Positions 25,401 to 44,240 of a DNA stretch of 64,000 bases are shown one piece after another (within the stretch, counting starts at the first letter, position 1; each line of letters begins with the position of its first letter). Made by a program: the position numbers and the translations under genes. The notes beneath the pieces were generated by a model. It made no database searches and was not told the origin of the DNA. It saw nothing but the letters and a program-made list of their open reading frames with translations. Location of the stretch: positions 34,918,482 through 34,982,481 of the forward strand of contig NC_067126.1 of the NCBI RefSeq assembly GCF_021347895.1, written 5' to 3'. Source of the stretch: Acanthochromis polyacanthus. Taxonomy: Eukaryota > Chordata > Actinopteri > Pomacentridae.

Positions 25401-26560
25401 TTTTTTAGGGAGAATATGTAAATGAATACTAACTATGTGTTATGTGTTATTTTAATATTTATCTGTAATAAAACAAAACAGATTACAGATTTACAGAGTA
25501 AATCTGCAAAGTAACAATTAAAAAAAAATCAACAATGAAAAAACTTTTTTCAAAACTCCAGCAAATACGTGTGAAAGAACTTTGGCTCGCTGATTCTAAG
25601 TCAGTTAAAAAAAGTATAAATTTACAATAAAACTTTGGCAAAGAACGAATTCACATTTAGAAAACTACAGATTGTTATTAACAATTTTTTTAGGGATAAC
25701 ATGTAAATTAATAATAATTATATATATGAATTATCTGTAATTTAACAAAACAAGGAACAGTTGAAAAATTATCAACATTTAATATACACATTTTTCTGTA
25801 AAGTAACATTTTATTCTTTTGGAGCTGATTTAAATACAGTAATAATAGTGCAATTTCACCATAAAACGTTGTAAAAGAATGAATTAACACCTAGACAAGT
25901 ACAGATTGTGACTTATTAACAGTTTTGTCTTGTTTTTAGGGATAACATGTGAATTAATACTAATTTTATGTTATTATTAATTACCTGTAATGTAACAAAA
26001 CAGTAAAAACAATTCTGAACATTTAGCATATGTAATTTTTCTTTTAAATTACAGCAAATGTGTGTAAAACAACATTTCTTTTGATTGATTTTAATTCAGT
26101 TAAAATAATATAATTTCACTGGAAACTTTGTAAGAGAATGAATTAACATTTACATAATTACTGATTGTTTTTAGAGACAACATGTAAATTAACAGTAATT
26201 ATCTTTTATTTTAATAGCTCTCTGTAATTTAACAAAACAAGGAAAATCTATAAAATAATAGTTGAAAAATTATCAACATTTAATACAGGCATTTTTTCAT
26301 AACAGCAAATCTGTGTAAAAAAAAACTTTTCTTTTCTTTTGGCACATGTTAATTCTGTTAAAATAATGTAATTTTATGGGAAATTTTCTAAGAGAATGAA
26401 TTAACATTTGTAAAAGTACAGATTGTTACTTAACAGTTTTGGATTCTTTTTTAGGGATAACATGTAAATTAAAACTATTCTTTTGTTATTTTAACAGTTA
26501 CCTGAAATGTAACAAAACAGTGAAAATCTGTAAAATAACTGTAAATTTAAAATAATATGA
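25401..26560 (+). repeat. degenerate tandem array, units about 240-280 bp
   Basis: The phrase TTTTTAGGGATAACATGTAA or close variants recurs at about 25401, 25684, 25933, 26167 and 26447. Each is followed by a TCTGTAATTTAACAAAACA-like block, an ATCAACATTTAAT-like block and GAATGAATTAACATTT. Spacings are roughly 283, 249, 234 and 280 bases. The array is A/T-rich, has no coding frame and stops just before the sik1 CpG-rich promoter. Confidence 0.75.
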
Positions 26561-26585
26561 TTTGAAATTGTATTCTTTATTAGAA

Positions 26586-26624
26586 CCGAATAGAATAGAA
26601 TAGAATAGAATAGAATAGAATAGA
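26586..26624 (+). repeat. (TAGAA)n pentanucleotide microsatellite
   Basis: Seven or so TAGAA/GAATA units lie between the A/T-rich array and the GC-rich sik1 promoter. Confidence 0.9.
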
Positions 26625-26793
26625 GCTCAGTAAACAGGAACCGTCTATCACCAGTTGCTTTCTGTTTCTGTTCCTGCTTTGGGGCCGCGCGCAGAGCCGG
26701 TCCTCGTGGAGCGAGCGCGCGCGAGGAGCAGCCAGCCCGCGAGCTCCGAAGCACGGCGGAGGGAAACATCACGTGGTGACACATCTCTACGAC

Positions 26794-26801
26794 TGACGTC
26801 A
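26794..26801. promoter_or_regulatory. palindromic CRE
   Basis: Perfect TGACGTCA, the consensus CREB/ATF site, about 930 bp upstream of the sik1 start codon and close to the expected transcription start. Confidence 0.75.
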
Positions 26802-26864
26802 CCGTCCCCATCTCCCAGCAACCCCTCCATCAGCACTCGCGTCACCGTGCGCCCGAGCCGCGCC

Positions 26865-26877
26865 GTTGCCGGGCAAC
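26865..26877. promoter_or_regulatory. RFX-type X-box
   Basis: GTTGCC G GGCAAC is a perfect 6-1-6 palindrome matching the RFX X-box consensus. Its use is inferred; no co-bound sites were identified. Confidence 0.5.
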
Positions 26878-26949
26878 CCGTGCCTTGCGCTCGGGTCCGG
26901 CCTTGCCTTGCACCCAGCTCGGAGCTCTGACGCGGGTGTGACGTTAATA

Positions 26950-27278
26950 AGGTGGGTATCAATTTGTTATGGTGGCGGAGGGAGGGAGGAAAGAGGAGGA
27001 GGAGGGAGGTGGATTCAGAGGAGGAGTTCCCCCTGTGAGAGCCGAAGCCCTCCGCTCTGCATTCCGCCGGAGCTCAGAGGCGAACACCGGCCGCAGACGC
27101 AGTCCCGGGCCGAGACTTGTTGTAGAAAGTGGAGGAAAAAGTTGCTCCGCGCGTGTTTCCCCGACAGTTTCTCCTTCCTCGGTGTTTTTTTGTTTAGCTC
27201 GAACCGGAGCTCTGCGTTGTGGAATGATTTACGTTTCGTCTAAGAGCTGCGAGAGAAGGTGGTTTATGTCTTTTTAAG
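26950..27278 (+). other. sik1: sik1 exon 1, 5' untranslated (start approximate)
   Basis: The 3' boundary is set by AAG|GTAAGA at 27278/27279, which pairs with the acceptor GTGTGCAG ending at 27678. Exon 2 continues the leader (27679-27727) before the ATG. The 5' end is estimated from composition only. Confidence 0.6.
26969..27277 (+). other. 102-codon upstream open reading frame in exon 1
   Basis: The ATG at 26969 opens a frame that ends with TAA at 27275-27277, one base before the exon 1 donor (GTAAGA at 27279). It exists in mRNA only if transcription starts upstream of 26969. The predicted peptide is low-complexity and matches no known family. If translated it would restrain initiation at the sik1 ATG in exon 2. 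Confidence 0.4.
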
Positions 27279-27694
27279 GTAAGACTCACTCTGGATAAAA
27301 ATCTAATAATTTTATTAAATAAATTTCTTATTGTTTGATATTTATTTTGTGATCATTTATAACAGTTTTCAACATTTTTAAAATGATGTTTCGCTTTCAG
27401 TCGAGTTAGTTCCTCATTTTGGGTTACTTTCTGTTCACTTTGTTTTATTTAACACTCAATAAAGTGCTTATTTTTCATCTTATAAAACAGAATTAACACA
27501 AAAACATGACTGATCAATTTAAATCCTGTTGTGTGGAAATAAAACACGTATTTATACACTTGAAATTATTATTTTTTCCAATGTCTGGTAAATGTTACAC
27601 TATTTTTACACCCATTTGAAGCAGATCTGAACACATGTAAGAATGAATTAAACATACAGTCTGTGTGTGTGTGTGCAGGTTCCAGCCTTACTGA

Positions 27695-36133
<8,439 letters not shown>

Positions 36134-38345
36134 AACACCAGGTTGGTCTCTCAGTGGAGGAAAGAAGACTTTGAGCCCAGAAGAAAAAGAGAGCAGAAGT
36201 GAGGAACAAAAAGCAGATGCAAGCAACAAATTTACACTTTAACAACACACATGTGAGAATGTGTCGGCACATGTCGTGTCTGTTGTGTATTTGATATCAT
36301 ATAAGCTAAAGACTAAGCAATAACCAAACTCTGGATGAGGCGTTAAATCAGACAGCCAGAGAAGCAATAACGGACTGAAAGACTCTCCTCCAGCTCTCTG
36401 ACGGACTCGACTTGAATGAAGAGAGAGCCGACGTCAGCCGAGACACTTATCTCTCACACGTTTTGATGCTGTCTAAGTTTTCAATTTTTTTTTTGAAACA
36501 AGAAGTCTCCCTCTTCCGCTTTTCTAGTCGTGTAAATGCTTGATGTTTTTCACTTGCCTGGACAGAAGACCAAAACTCTTTTTTCTTTTTTTTTTTTGCA
36601 TTTTCCCCGACTTTGTTCGCCTTTTTCTAAAGAGACATTTCTCTGTAGCAGTGCAATGAACATTCAGTATAGTGCCCTAAGCTTACAACTGTTCACTGAA
36701 GGAGTTGATTTGTATTGAAACTGTGATAAATTTGTTTTTTTTTTTCTTGTGCAAGATTATGTTAGCAAATGCTGCTTTTACCTCAAACTGCAAAAAGACT
36801 GCTACGTCCTCTTCAGCCAAAACTGAATGCAGATGGTGTCTGGCTGATAGAGTAAAGCACAACAGGTACGTCGGTCAGCTGGGTAGCACCTTACACGATC
36901 CGTGTTCCCTTCGTCTGATGAGCACCTTCTCGTTAGGTGCTTTTACTACCTCCTCAGGCAACAATTTGGAAACTTCAGAAAAACCTATCGTCGGTCCAGA
37001 TCAGAGGAAAGAGTTTTTTCTCCTTACGGACAGAACAAAGACTGGGAGCAGTGCAATATTTTACATGGAAAGATGAGGCTTTACATAGGACGGTCAAAAT
37101 TACATGCATATTTGCCTGAGGTTTATGTTGTTTGTCTGTATTTGACCTTGCTGTGCTAGCTAGCTGACTCGAAAAAGGTACTTGTTATGTAAGACGATAA
37201 CATGATACTGTAGTGGTTCAGAGGAAAGACTCCAGGCATTTCAAAATGCTGTTTTCTTCCCACAAGGGCGTTTGTGGTCCTTTAGTCGAAAAGGAAGAAA
37301 TTTGGGTTTTACCAAAGAGCGAACAGCACAACGATGAGATTTGGTGATCTATCAAAGACACACTACTGACTTTTTCCACTTCGAATGCTGTCTCCAGATG
37401 TAGCATGGTGGTTAGCTGTCATTTTCACAAGATCTCCCGAGCTTCTGCTGTGAGAAAAGACTCCCTGCTGCCACCAAATCCCAATGCTACGCGTGTTATC
37501 GATATCTTTAGCTGTTACTATCAGGACCATGGTGGTATTCATTTTTTGTACTTTTCTAGAAAAGAACAACGAAAAAAGAAAGAAAAAAATCACAACATAG
37601 CAATACCATATTGTGCAGGAAGTTGAACTTTCTTCTGTAGAAATATGTAGGAATGACCTGCGACGAGCTGATTTATACATGCAGGCGACGACGTGTTAGA
37701 AAAGCTGCAGGAGATGTGTAATATTTAGTTCTCTCATATCTGTGAAGCATCTTGTAGGGGAGCAGTGTTTTTTCCGAGCCCAATTCTACTTTGGTAACAT
37801 GCAGTGTTGATACTTCTGCCCAACTATTTTTCAGTTGATTGCACTCACTACCAACACTTGTGCCTTTATCTGAACAAACTGTCGGTCGGAGTTTTTCCAT
37901 CTCCGATCGCTACACTGAAGAAAGAACGGCTCCGTTGGCGGCGGCCGTCCGCTCAGACGCCCCTTTGATATTTTCTTTTAACTTGCTGTTTAAACAGAAG
38001 CAAGATTTGCACTTTATTCATATTTTTTATTGCTGATTTTTGTTTTGTTTCTCATGATGAAAGCAAAATCACAAAATATTGAAACACTAAGACTCTTGAT
38101 GCAAATCTGTAAGGTGACCCTTTTGATAAACTTTGGATAATAAGAAGTATGTCATGCTTTTTTTTTTTCTGATTTATTACTTGACTGTGTGAGCATGAGC
38201 ACGTATTAGTGCGAGTGTGAGTGTGTGTGTGAGTGTGTGTGGAGGAAGGAAAGAAAGAGGAAAGGAAGGAGAAAGAATGTTAGTTCGAGAAAGATTGTTT
38301 ATTTATGTGGCTATTTATTTAAATAAAGTTCACTTCCTAAACTGT
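36134..38345 (+). other. sik1: sik1 3' untranslated region
   Basis: It runs from the TAA at 36131 to about 20 bases past the AATAAA at 38322. It holds several T-rich runs and overlapping ATTTA motifs near 38300-38320, which in other early-response genes shorten mRNA life. No coding frame with family features is present. The end point is inferred, and earlier poly(A) sites are possible. Confidence 0.65.
38322..38327 (+). terminator. sik1: polyadenylation signal of sik1
   Basis: Canonical AATAAA with a GT-rich stretch at 38210-38240 upstream and T-rich sequence downstream (38350-38368). Inferred as the main distal signal. Confidence 0.6.
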
Positions 38346-38830
38346 CTATGGCTTGATTTTCTTTTTTCAGATGTTCAGTGGCATGTTTATGTGTCCACAC
38401 ACTGTAAAACTAAATCAAATTTTACGGCTATAATTTCTACATTTCCTATAGTGAAGTCTGTAAAATTGCAGATGTTATCTGGAAATCAATAACAGTTCAG
38501 TTATTTTAAATGGCAATAATTCTAAATTATATTTATTACTCTACAGAAATCTGATTTCTTAACCCCTTTGATGCACAACATAGCTCAAACGTGGTCCATA
38601 TTCAATGGAATATGGCATCTTTTGACCCATGTTGTTCATCAAATGGTTAAATTACATTACATTTACCTCAAACAACAACCATTATGAATACGAAACTCTA
38701 TATGCCAGTTTCACATTTTTCTTTGTAGTTTTAAGGTAAATCTCATTAGCTTTCCTTTTTTTTCCACTTTTACATTCAAACTCTGTAATTCTGGACACAA
38801 ATTAAGCAAACAATATAATATGTAGACATT
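38346..38830. other. intergenic, A/T-rich
   Basis: No gene. The part at 38400-38520 (ACTGTAAAACTAAATC, CTGTAAAATTGCAG, CAGTTATTTTAAAT) is reminiscent of the A/T-rich array at 25.4-26.5 kb but too diverged to assign. Confidence 0.35.
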
Positions 38831-38834
38831 TTAA

Positions 38835-39352
38835 CCCTCCTGTTGTCCTCATTTAATGGCACCAAAAAATACTGTTTCCTTGTCTGAAAAAAATCCAAAA
38901 ATCCAGCAAAAAAATCCCCAAATTTCAAAAAAATTTGCAAAACCTTCAGGAAGAAAATTCCAAAAATTTCTTAAAAGTTTCCTTTGAAAGTTATATTTTT
39001 AAAAAAATCACCAAATTCGGCGAGAAAATTCTTGTAAATATTTTCCAAAAAAATCTTCCGAAAAAAAAATCCTAAAAATATCTAAGTGATTACATATATA
39101 TGAGTAAAATTTCTAATATTTCATAACATTCACAAAAAAATCTACCAAAATCCGGCAAAATTTGATGGATTTTGGTTGATTTTTTTGTGTGAATGTTCTT
39201 AAGAAACATTTTTAACTTTTCTTTTTTCCACAAAAAGATGTTCAAAGATTTCCCAAACATGTTGAAAATGTGTTGTGATGTTTCACCGGGAAAAATTTTT
39301 TTCCCCACATTTTCAAACTGGGTCAATTTTGACCTGCAGGACAACACGAGGG
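38835..39352 (-). mobile_element. piggyBac-like short element with TTAA flanks
   Basis: TTAA lies at both ends (38831-38834 and 39353-39356). The TIR pair is CCCTCCTGTTGTCCT and AGGACAACACGAGGG. At 518 bp it has no transposase frame and is full of A-rich 'aaaaaatccaaaa' phrases. Positions 39125-39197 form a strong internal hairpin. The reverse complement of its right half matches the sik1 intron 6 fragment. Confidence 0.75.
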
Positions 39353-39356
39353 TTAA

Positions 39357-41040
39357 AAAGACTACAAAGATTTCTTCCTCTCAAGGTTAAATCTTTAAGG
39401 CATGTTGTATCCCACTGTGCTCCTTGAGTTTTTTTCTGACACAAGGTCTGAAAAGTTCCTAGAAGAAAGTGAAAAAAGATTAAAGACCAGCCTGTGACTC
39501 TTATGGCTGTTTCGATTTTTGCCCCTTTGATAATTACTTTACTTTGCTTAACACAGAGAATGGCCATTTTGGGTTTGTCAGTTCCTAATGGGGGAATCTT
39601 CAGAATTATTTGTGCAAAATTGGCTTATTTGATCAGAATAAATGGAACTAAAGTGTTTTGAAATCAATCGTGATGCTTAGTTCCAAGACAGGCCTGATTT
39701 TTAACCATCTTGAGGACGTGTTAACACTTTACTGAAAGTGTTTGGATTGTAATAATTTAAGCCAAATCTGTAAACACATAAGCATCTACAAATTTAGAAT
39801 TGCTTGCACTTTATTTGAATTAGAATATTATGCTTTAATTTTATGATTTTAGCTTGGAATTTTGTTTTACAGTGTAGTGTTGACATTTTTGAGCAGCCTT
39901 TTACAGCTCATCTCTTATTTGCACTTTGATTCAGGTTAAAATAAAAACTCAAACTGAACACAAAGACTCGGAAAATGTTTATCTCGTTCAGGTCTTGAGG
40001 AGTTTACATTCTGTCCTCTGACCTTTTCGCATTGTTACGCCGACCTGCAGGTGAATACATGCAAATTTTAAGACGGTTACCCTTAAAAATCACACTTTTG
40101 AAGTCACAGAGCTCCCCTACACACAGAGCCACGATGCATATTTATACTCATAGTGAAGTCTTTGCTCACTCGCTGAAATTCTGCTGGACACAACAGTTTC
40201 TAAAGCTTTATCTAACTGATGACGAGGCCCACTGATGATGCACTCGCACCTCATGGTAGCGCCGTGATGCAGAGTGATAACGATGACGCGTCGGACTCCG
40301 CTGACCCCCTCGCCGGCTGGTTATTCATAAACCTAAGAACGGACAGGTGTCTGACGTCTGACATGAGAAGCTCGAGTGTGTGGGAGTCGAGTGACGCAAC
40401 AGCAAAATGAGACGCCAAACTGTCCAGGAGCCAAGTGAACTCTGCCGCTGCACTCCTCCAGCCTCCGAAGCTCGCTCATTATCTCCACTTAGATGCCATT
40501 AAAATTTCTGCAGGACTGAAATGTGTTGATTTGCTGCTCGCTGCATGCACAGATTTACTCTGCGGGAGTCACTACGCTAACTCACACATACACATTTACA
40601 CGTGTGACATATGGCCTGACATTTGGCTTGGCACGACCGTCGGGGGGCCGGACAGGAGCTCTGTGCATCAATCAGATGTCCAGCTGCCGCAAACATATCA
40701 GTCATCAGTGGCCGCCTGCTGCTGATGTGACCTCAGTAACTCTGGCTGGCCATCTGCAGCGTATTTCATGTTTGCAGCACAGCAGCTCGGGGTGTTTACA
40801 GGCGCTTTTACGTGTCAAACGATGCAATTGTTTCCAGATGTATTTAAGTGACCTTCATCACAGCAGGTCCAAGAAAAGATCTGCAGTGGAAATGGGTTTC
40901 AGGAGGACACTTCAGGTATTGTGCTGAAAGCGGTTCTGTGAACTGTTTTCTTTCCAAATACAACGTTTAGTTTACCAGGAAGTCACGCTGCAGGTTTCAG
41001 ATGTGGAGTTTCAAAGATGATTTTTGAAACTAAATCTGAG
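39357..41040. other. intergenic, no supported gene
   Basis: No recognised gene or transposon. The stretch 40230-40760 is less A/T-rich and repeat-free, so it is a candidate for conserved non-coding sequence, unproven. Confidence 0.35.
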
Positions 41041-41044
41041 CGAG

Positions 41045-41650
41045 AGAGTCATTATTTCCAGAAGCTCTCTCATTGTTTTGAGACACAAAGTCATTTTGTC
41101 AGGAAAGTTTCTCATTCTTTTGAGACACCGAGCCATTATTTCTGAATAAATAAGACCTTATTTCTAGAACATTTCTTATTGTTTTGAGATTTTTGTTATT
41201 TTGAGACAGCCGAGTCCATCTTAAGAAAGGGTCGCATTGTTTTGAGAACATTAAGTCATTATTTTTGAGATAAGACATTATTTCGAGACAGTAGAGAGCA
41301 TCCTTTTGAGAAAGGTTTGCAAACTTTTCAGAAATCAAGACTAATTCCTAAAGGAAGCTTCACATTGCTTTGAGGTACTAAATCACTATTCTAAGAAAGT
41401 TTCCTAATATTTTGAGATAAGTTCTTTTTTCATTACACATAGGTTAATTATTTTGAGAATGTTTGATATTGTTTTGAGATAATTGTTATTCTGAGATGAG
41501 TCAGTCATTCCTTAGAAAGTTGTCTTTGTTTTCAGATAATAGGTAATTATTCCAAGATAACTCAATATTGTGAGAAGGTTCTCGTTGTTTTGACAGCTGT
41601 TATTTTAGGACACTTTACCATTATTTTAAAGATGTTTCTCACCAGAATGA
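41045..41650 (+). repeat. degenerate tandem field, TCATTATTTC / TTGTTTTGAGA phrases
   Basis: Variants of 'gtcattatttcgagaaagtttctcattgttttgagata', about 40 bases, recur many times with drift and indels; TTTTGAGA or close variants occur roughly every 40-70 bases. The same phrases return at 43555-43730. No coding value. Confidence 0.7.
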
Positions 41651-42455
41651 TTTTTCCCCTTTATATTGGCACAGACGGGCTTCCATCCCACCAAACTTTA
41701 ATGCAGTTGTAATAATAAGTGCTTCTCAAGTTAAATCGTATTTCCCCAATTATTACAACTGTGTTTTAAAATGCAAGGAGTCACACTGCAGGTTTCAGCA
41801 GTAGACAAAAGGGATTTATGAAGTGAAACCAGATGTATTGTTCACCTTTGCTGCTTCATTGAACACTGAGATTGCAGCACTCAAAACAGGCTTTGCAAGT
41901 CCGTTGAAACTGATTGTTTGCATAGGTGTGTAGCATGAGGTGAAAGTAAACATCTTATTTAACCTCTGTGTTGTGTTAAGATGTCCTCTTTTTTTTGTCT
42001 GGGGCTTTCCAGTCACTTAAAAATATCAAAAATGTTCACAATATTGACTTTCTGATCTTATTTAGAACCAGTTTAGAGAAAAGTAGTTCAATAGTCACCA
42101 TTAAATCTTTGATATTACTCTAAATACGGAGTTAGTCATTATTTTATAAGTTAAAGGGGCTCTGCATGAGTAAATACATCTTAATTTTTTTGGCAAAAGT
42201 CTTCCACAAATTACAAAATGTGCCCTATGTTATGAAAGATGACTATGTTACTCAATGAGAGAGGTTTTGTGGAGTCTGCGAGACACAAAAGGAAGTAATG
42301 TGTTATTTTTTTGTGCCTGACCTATCACAGTCATGGAAATATCTTAAGTCATGAGTTGAAAACAGAATGTTGAGTTTTATAAGCTGTTAAAAAGAAGCCC
42401 CCATACAGAGAAGGAGACAGTGTGTTATATATATATATATATATAAATTTCAAAA
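41651..42455. other. intergenic with (TA)n at 42424-42446
   Basis: No gene recognised. A short (TA)n tract sits next to copy D of the GGGTCAAT element. Confidence 0.4.
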
Positions 42456-42459
42456 GTGC

Positions 42460-42660
42460 AATCAATATATAATTGAGGGACTTCTGAAGTCCATGGGATA
42501 TATCTTGCCTACATTTTATTGCAAGTAAAAAAAACTAATGTTTTTTAATGTTTATTATGATTATGTCTTTACATGTGACGTTTGGTTTTTGGTGGACATG
42601 TTGATTTTAAGCCAACCATGCCAACAATGTAACAAAAAGTCCTGCAATTATATACTGACA
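42460..42660 (-). mobile_element. GGGTCAAT family, copy D, internally deleted
   Basis: The left end TCAATATATAATTGAGGGAC, then GGGATATATCTTGC, passes directly into the opposite-end block (GTGACGTTTGG, GGTGGACATGTTGATTTTA, AAAAAGTCCTGCAATTATA). About 450 bases of the full element are missing. Confidence 0.65.
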
Positions 42661-43550
42661 ATGCATTCAAGCTGGAAAGCCAATATTTCTTCTTGCAGGT
42701 GTCCCTTTGCGCCCCTTTAAGCCAAAAATTAGCTGAAGAATAAAGCAAACTTCACAAATGCCGGTTAGAGACGCATGTCGCAGTGAAGATTCCAATTTTT
42801 ATGTTTGTGCCTGATGATTACAGCAACATGTAAAAACTGAAGAATAGCGGGCCTCGACTTGAGCCTTGCGGAGCTCCATAATGAACATAATTCCTCAGTC
42901 AGCGTTCCGGAAAACAATGTACAGAGTTAGAGATGTGATCTGGAACAATTCCAAGCTTTGACTATTGATTGTCAGGGGTTTGTCTAGATATGCAGTGATG
43001 TCTGATAAACTGACCACACTTTTATGCTAGTAATTGCTTATGTGCCCACACTGCCAAGATAATCCATCCCGCTGTATTTCCACTCGAGGCCGAAGCCCTG
43101 CTGACTTGCTCTTATCAGTCTCTGTATGTTGAGCATCCAGTGGCAGATATATGGATTCTGTTTATAACTCTGCAGGGTTTGTTGTGTGTCTGTGCATGTA
43201 AACTGAGCTCGGGGGGTTGGGATAGTTGTGTCTGGGTCAGGACTAGGTACGACCAGTACAGACTGTCCCTGAGCTCCCAGAGCTACATGACTGGCTGCAT
43301 GTCTTCACCAGAGCAGCGGAGAGAATTTCAATAACAGACACGGAATGAGCAACGCTGAAAGAATTATTCAGTTCGTGTACTTACATAAAAACAGTAACAC
43401 AACAAAAGTATTATCTTCAATATGAGGTATATTTGGTATTGATAAGCTCTGTAATGACATGCCATGTTAACATTTGATACCCTATCAATGCACCATCATA
43501 TGGAAGCCAGTTTCTGCCAGTGTGATGAACAAAAACAGCTTGTAAGCCAA
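42661..43550. other. intergenic, repeat traces
   Basis: The stretch 42830-42980 (GGCCTCGACTTGAGCCTTGC, GGAGCTCCATAATGAAC) resembles a dispersed teleost repeat also hinted at 53870-54020. No gene recognised. Confidence 0.35.
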
Positions 43551-43554
43551 AACA

Positions 43555-43730
43555 ATAAGAACTTCGTTTCTCAGAATAACATTTGCCATTATTTCAGAAT
43601 ACTACATCATTATTTCAAGAAAGGTTTTTAATTATAATGTAATGAGATACTGAGTCATGATTTTGGGGAAGTTTCTCAATACTTTGAGATTCGAGTCATT
43701 ATTTCAAGAAACCTTCCTGCTGATTTCACA
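43555..43730 (+). repeat. second patch of the TCATTATTTC / TTTGAGA tandem repeat
   Basis: Contains GTTTCTCAGAATAAC, CATTATTTCAGAATACTACA, TCATTATTTCAAGAAAGG, AGTTTCTCAATACTTTGAGA and GTCATTATTTCAAGAAACC. These are the same phrases as the field at 41045-41650. It is cut off by the Tc1 remnant starting at 43733. Confidence 0.65.
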
Positions 43731-43732
43731 TA

Positions 43733-44240
43733 CATTACCAGTCAAAAGTTTGGACACACCTTCTCATTTAATATTTTTTCTTTATTTTCAGAACTATTTA
43801 CATTGTAGATTCTCACTGAAGGCATCAAAACTATGAATAAACACATATGGAATTATGTAGCAAACAAAAAGTCTGAAATAAGTCAAAACATGTTTTATAT
43901 TTTATATTTTTCAAAATAGCCACCCTTTGCTTTGATTACCATTTTGTACACTCTTGACATTCTCTGAATGAGCTTCATGAGGTAGAACCTGAAATGGTTT
44001 TCCAACAGTCTTGAAGGAGTTCCAGAGATACTGAGCACTTGTTGGCCCTTTTGCCTTCAGTCTGTGGTCCATCTCATCCCAAACCATCTTCATTGGGTGT
44101 AGGTCAGGTAACTGTGGAGGCCAGGTCATCTCCATCATCTTCTTCTTGGTCAGATGGTCCTTCCACAGCCTGGAGGTGTGTTTGGGGTCACTGTCCTGTT
44201 GGAGAATAAATGATGGTCCAACTAAACGCAAACTGGACTT
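43733..44240 (-). mobile_element. truncated Tc1-like transposon remnant
   Basis: The outer end reads ACCAGTCAAAAGTTTGGACA then CACCTTCTCATTTAAT, a common teleost Tc1 terminus, adjacent to a TA. It continues into the reverse complement of the transposase 3' half and stops near 44240. The opposite TIR and the 5' half of the gene are absent. It is a different Tc1 lineage from the element at 2168. Confidence 0.8.
43911..44231 (-). pseudogene. Tc1-like transposase, 3' fragment, degenerate
   Basis: The open frame reads FILQQDSDPKHTSRLWKDHL, then WPPQLPDLHPMKMVWDEMD, then a decayed C terminus. The second catalytic Asp is present (QQDSDPKH). The position of the catalytic Glu in the usual SPDLNPIE motif reads Lys (LPDLHPMK). 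The N-terminal DNA-binding region and first Asp are missing. It cannot be an active transposase. Confidence 0.8.

Larger units (their letters stand above)
26660..26968 (+). promoter_or_regulatory. sik1: CpG-rich promoter region of sik1
   Basis: Composition changes abruptly from A/T-rich repeat to GC-rich, CpG-dense DNA, which continues into exon 1. Visible sites are an E-box CACGTG (26770-26775), a full CRE (26794-26801), CGTCA and TGACG half sites (26840-26844, 26928-26932, 26939-26943), and an X-box (26865-26877). CREB-driven induction by cAMP is established for mammalian SIK1; that it applies here is inference from the sites. The exact transcription start is not visible. TTAATAA at 26944-26950 could act as a weak TATA-like element. 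Confidence 0.75.

Noticed and set aside
26648..26962. Overlapping open frames on both strands in the sik1 promoter
   Set aside because: GC-rich CpG islands have few stop codons; no family features.
36705..37159. Overlapping open frames of up to 123 codons after the sik1 stop
   Set aside because: They lie in the 3' UTR, overlap each other in different frames and show no domain.
41045..41650. CRISPR-like array
   Set aside because: Units are degenerate, drift in length and lack unique spacers; the host is a vertebrate.
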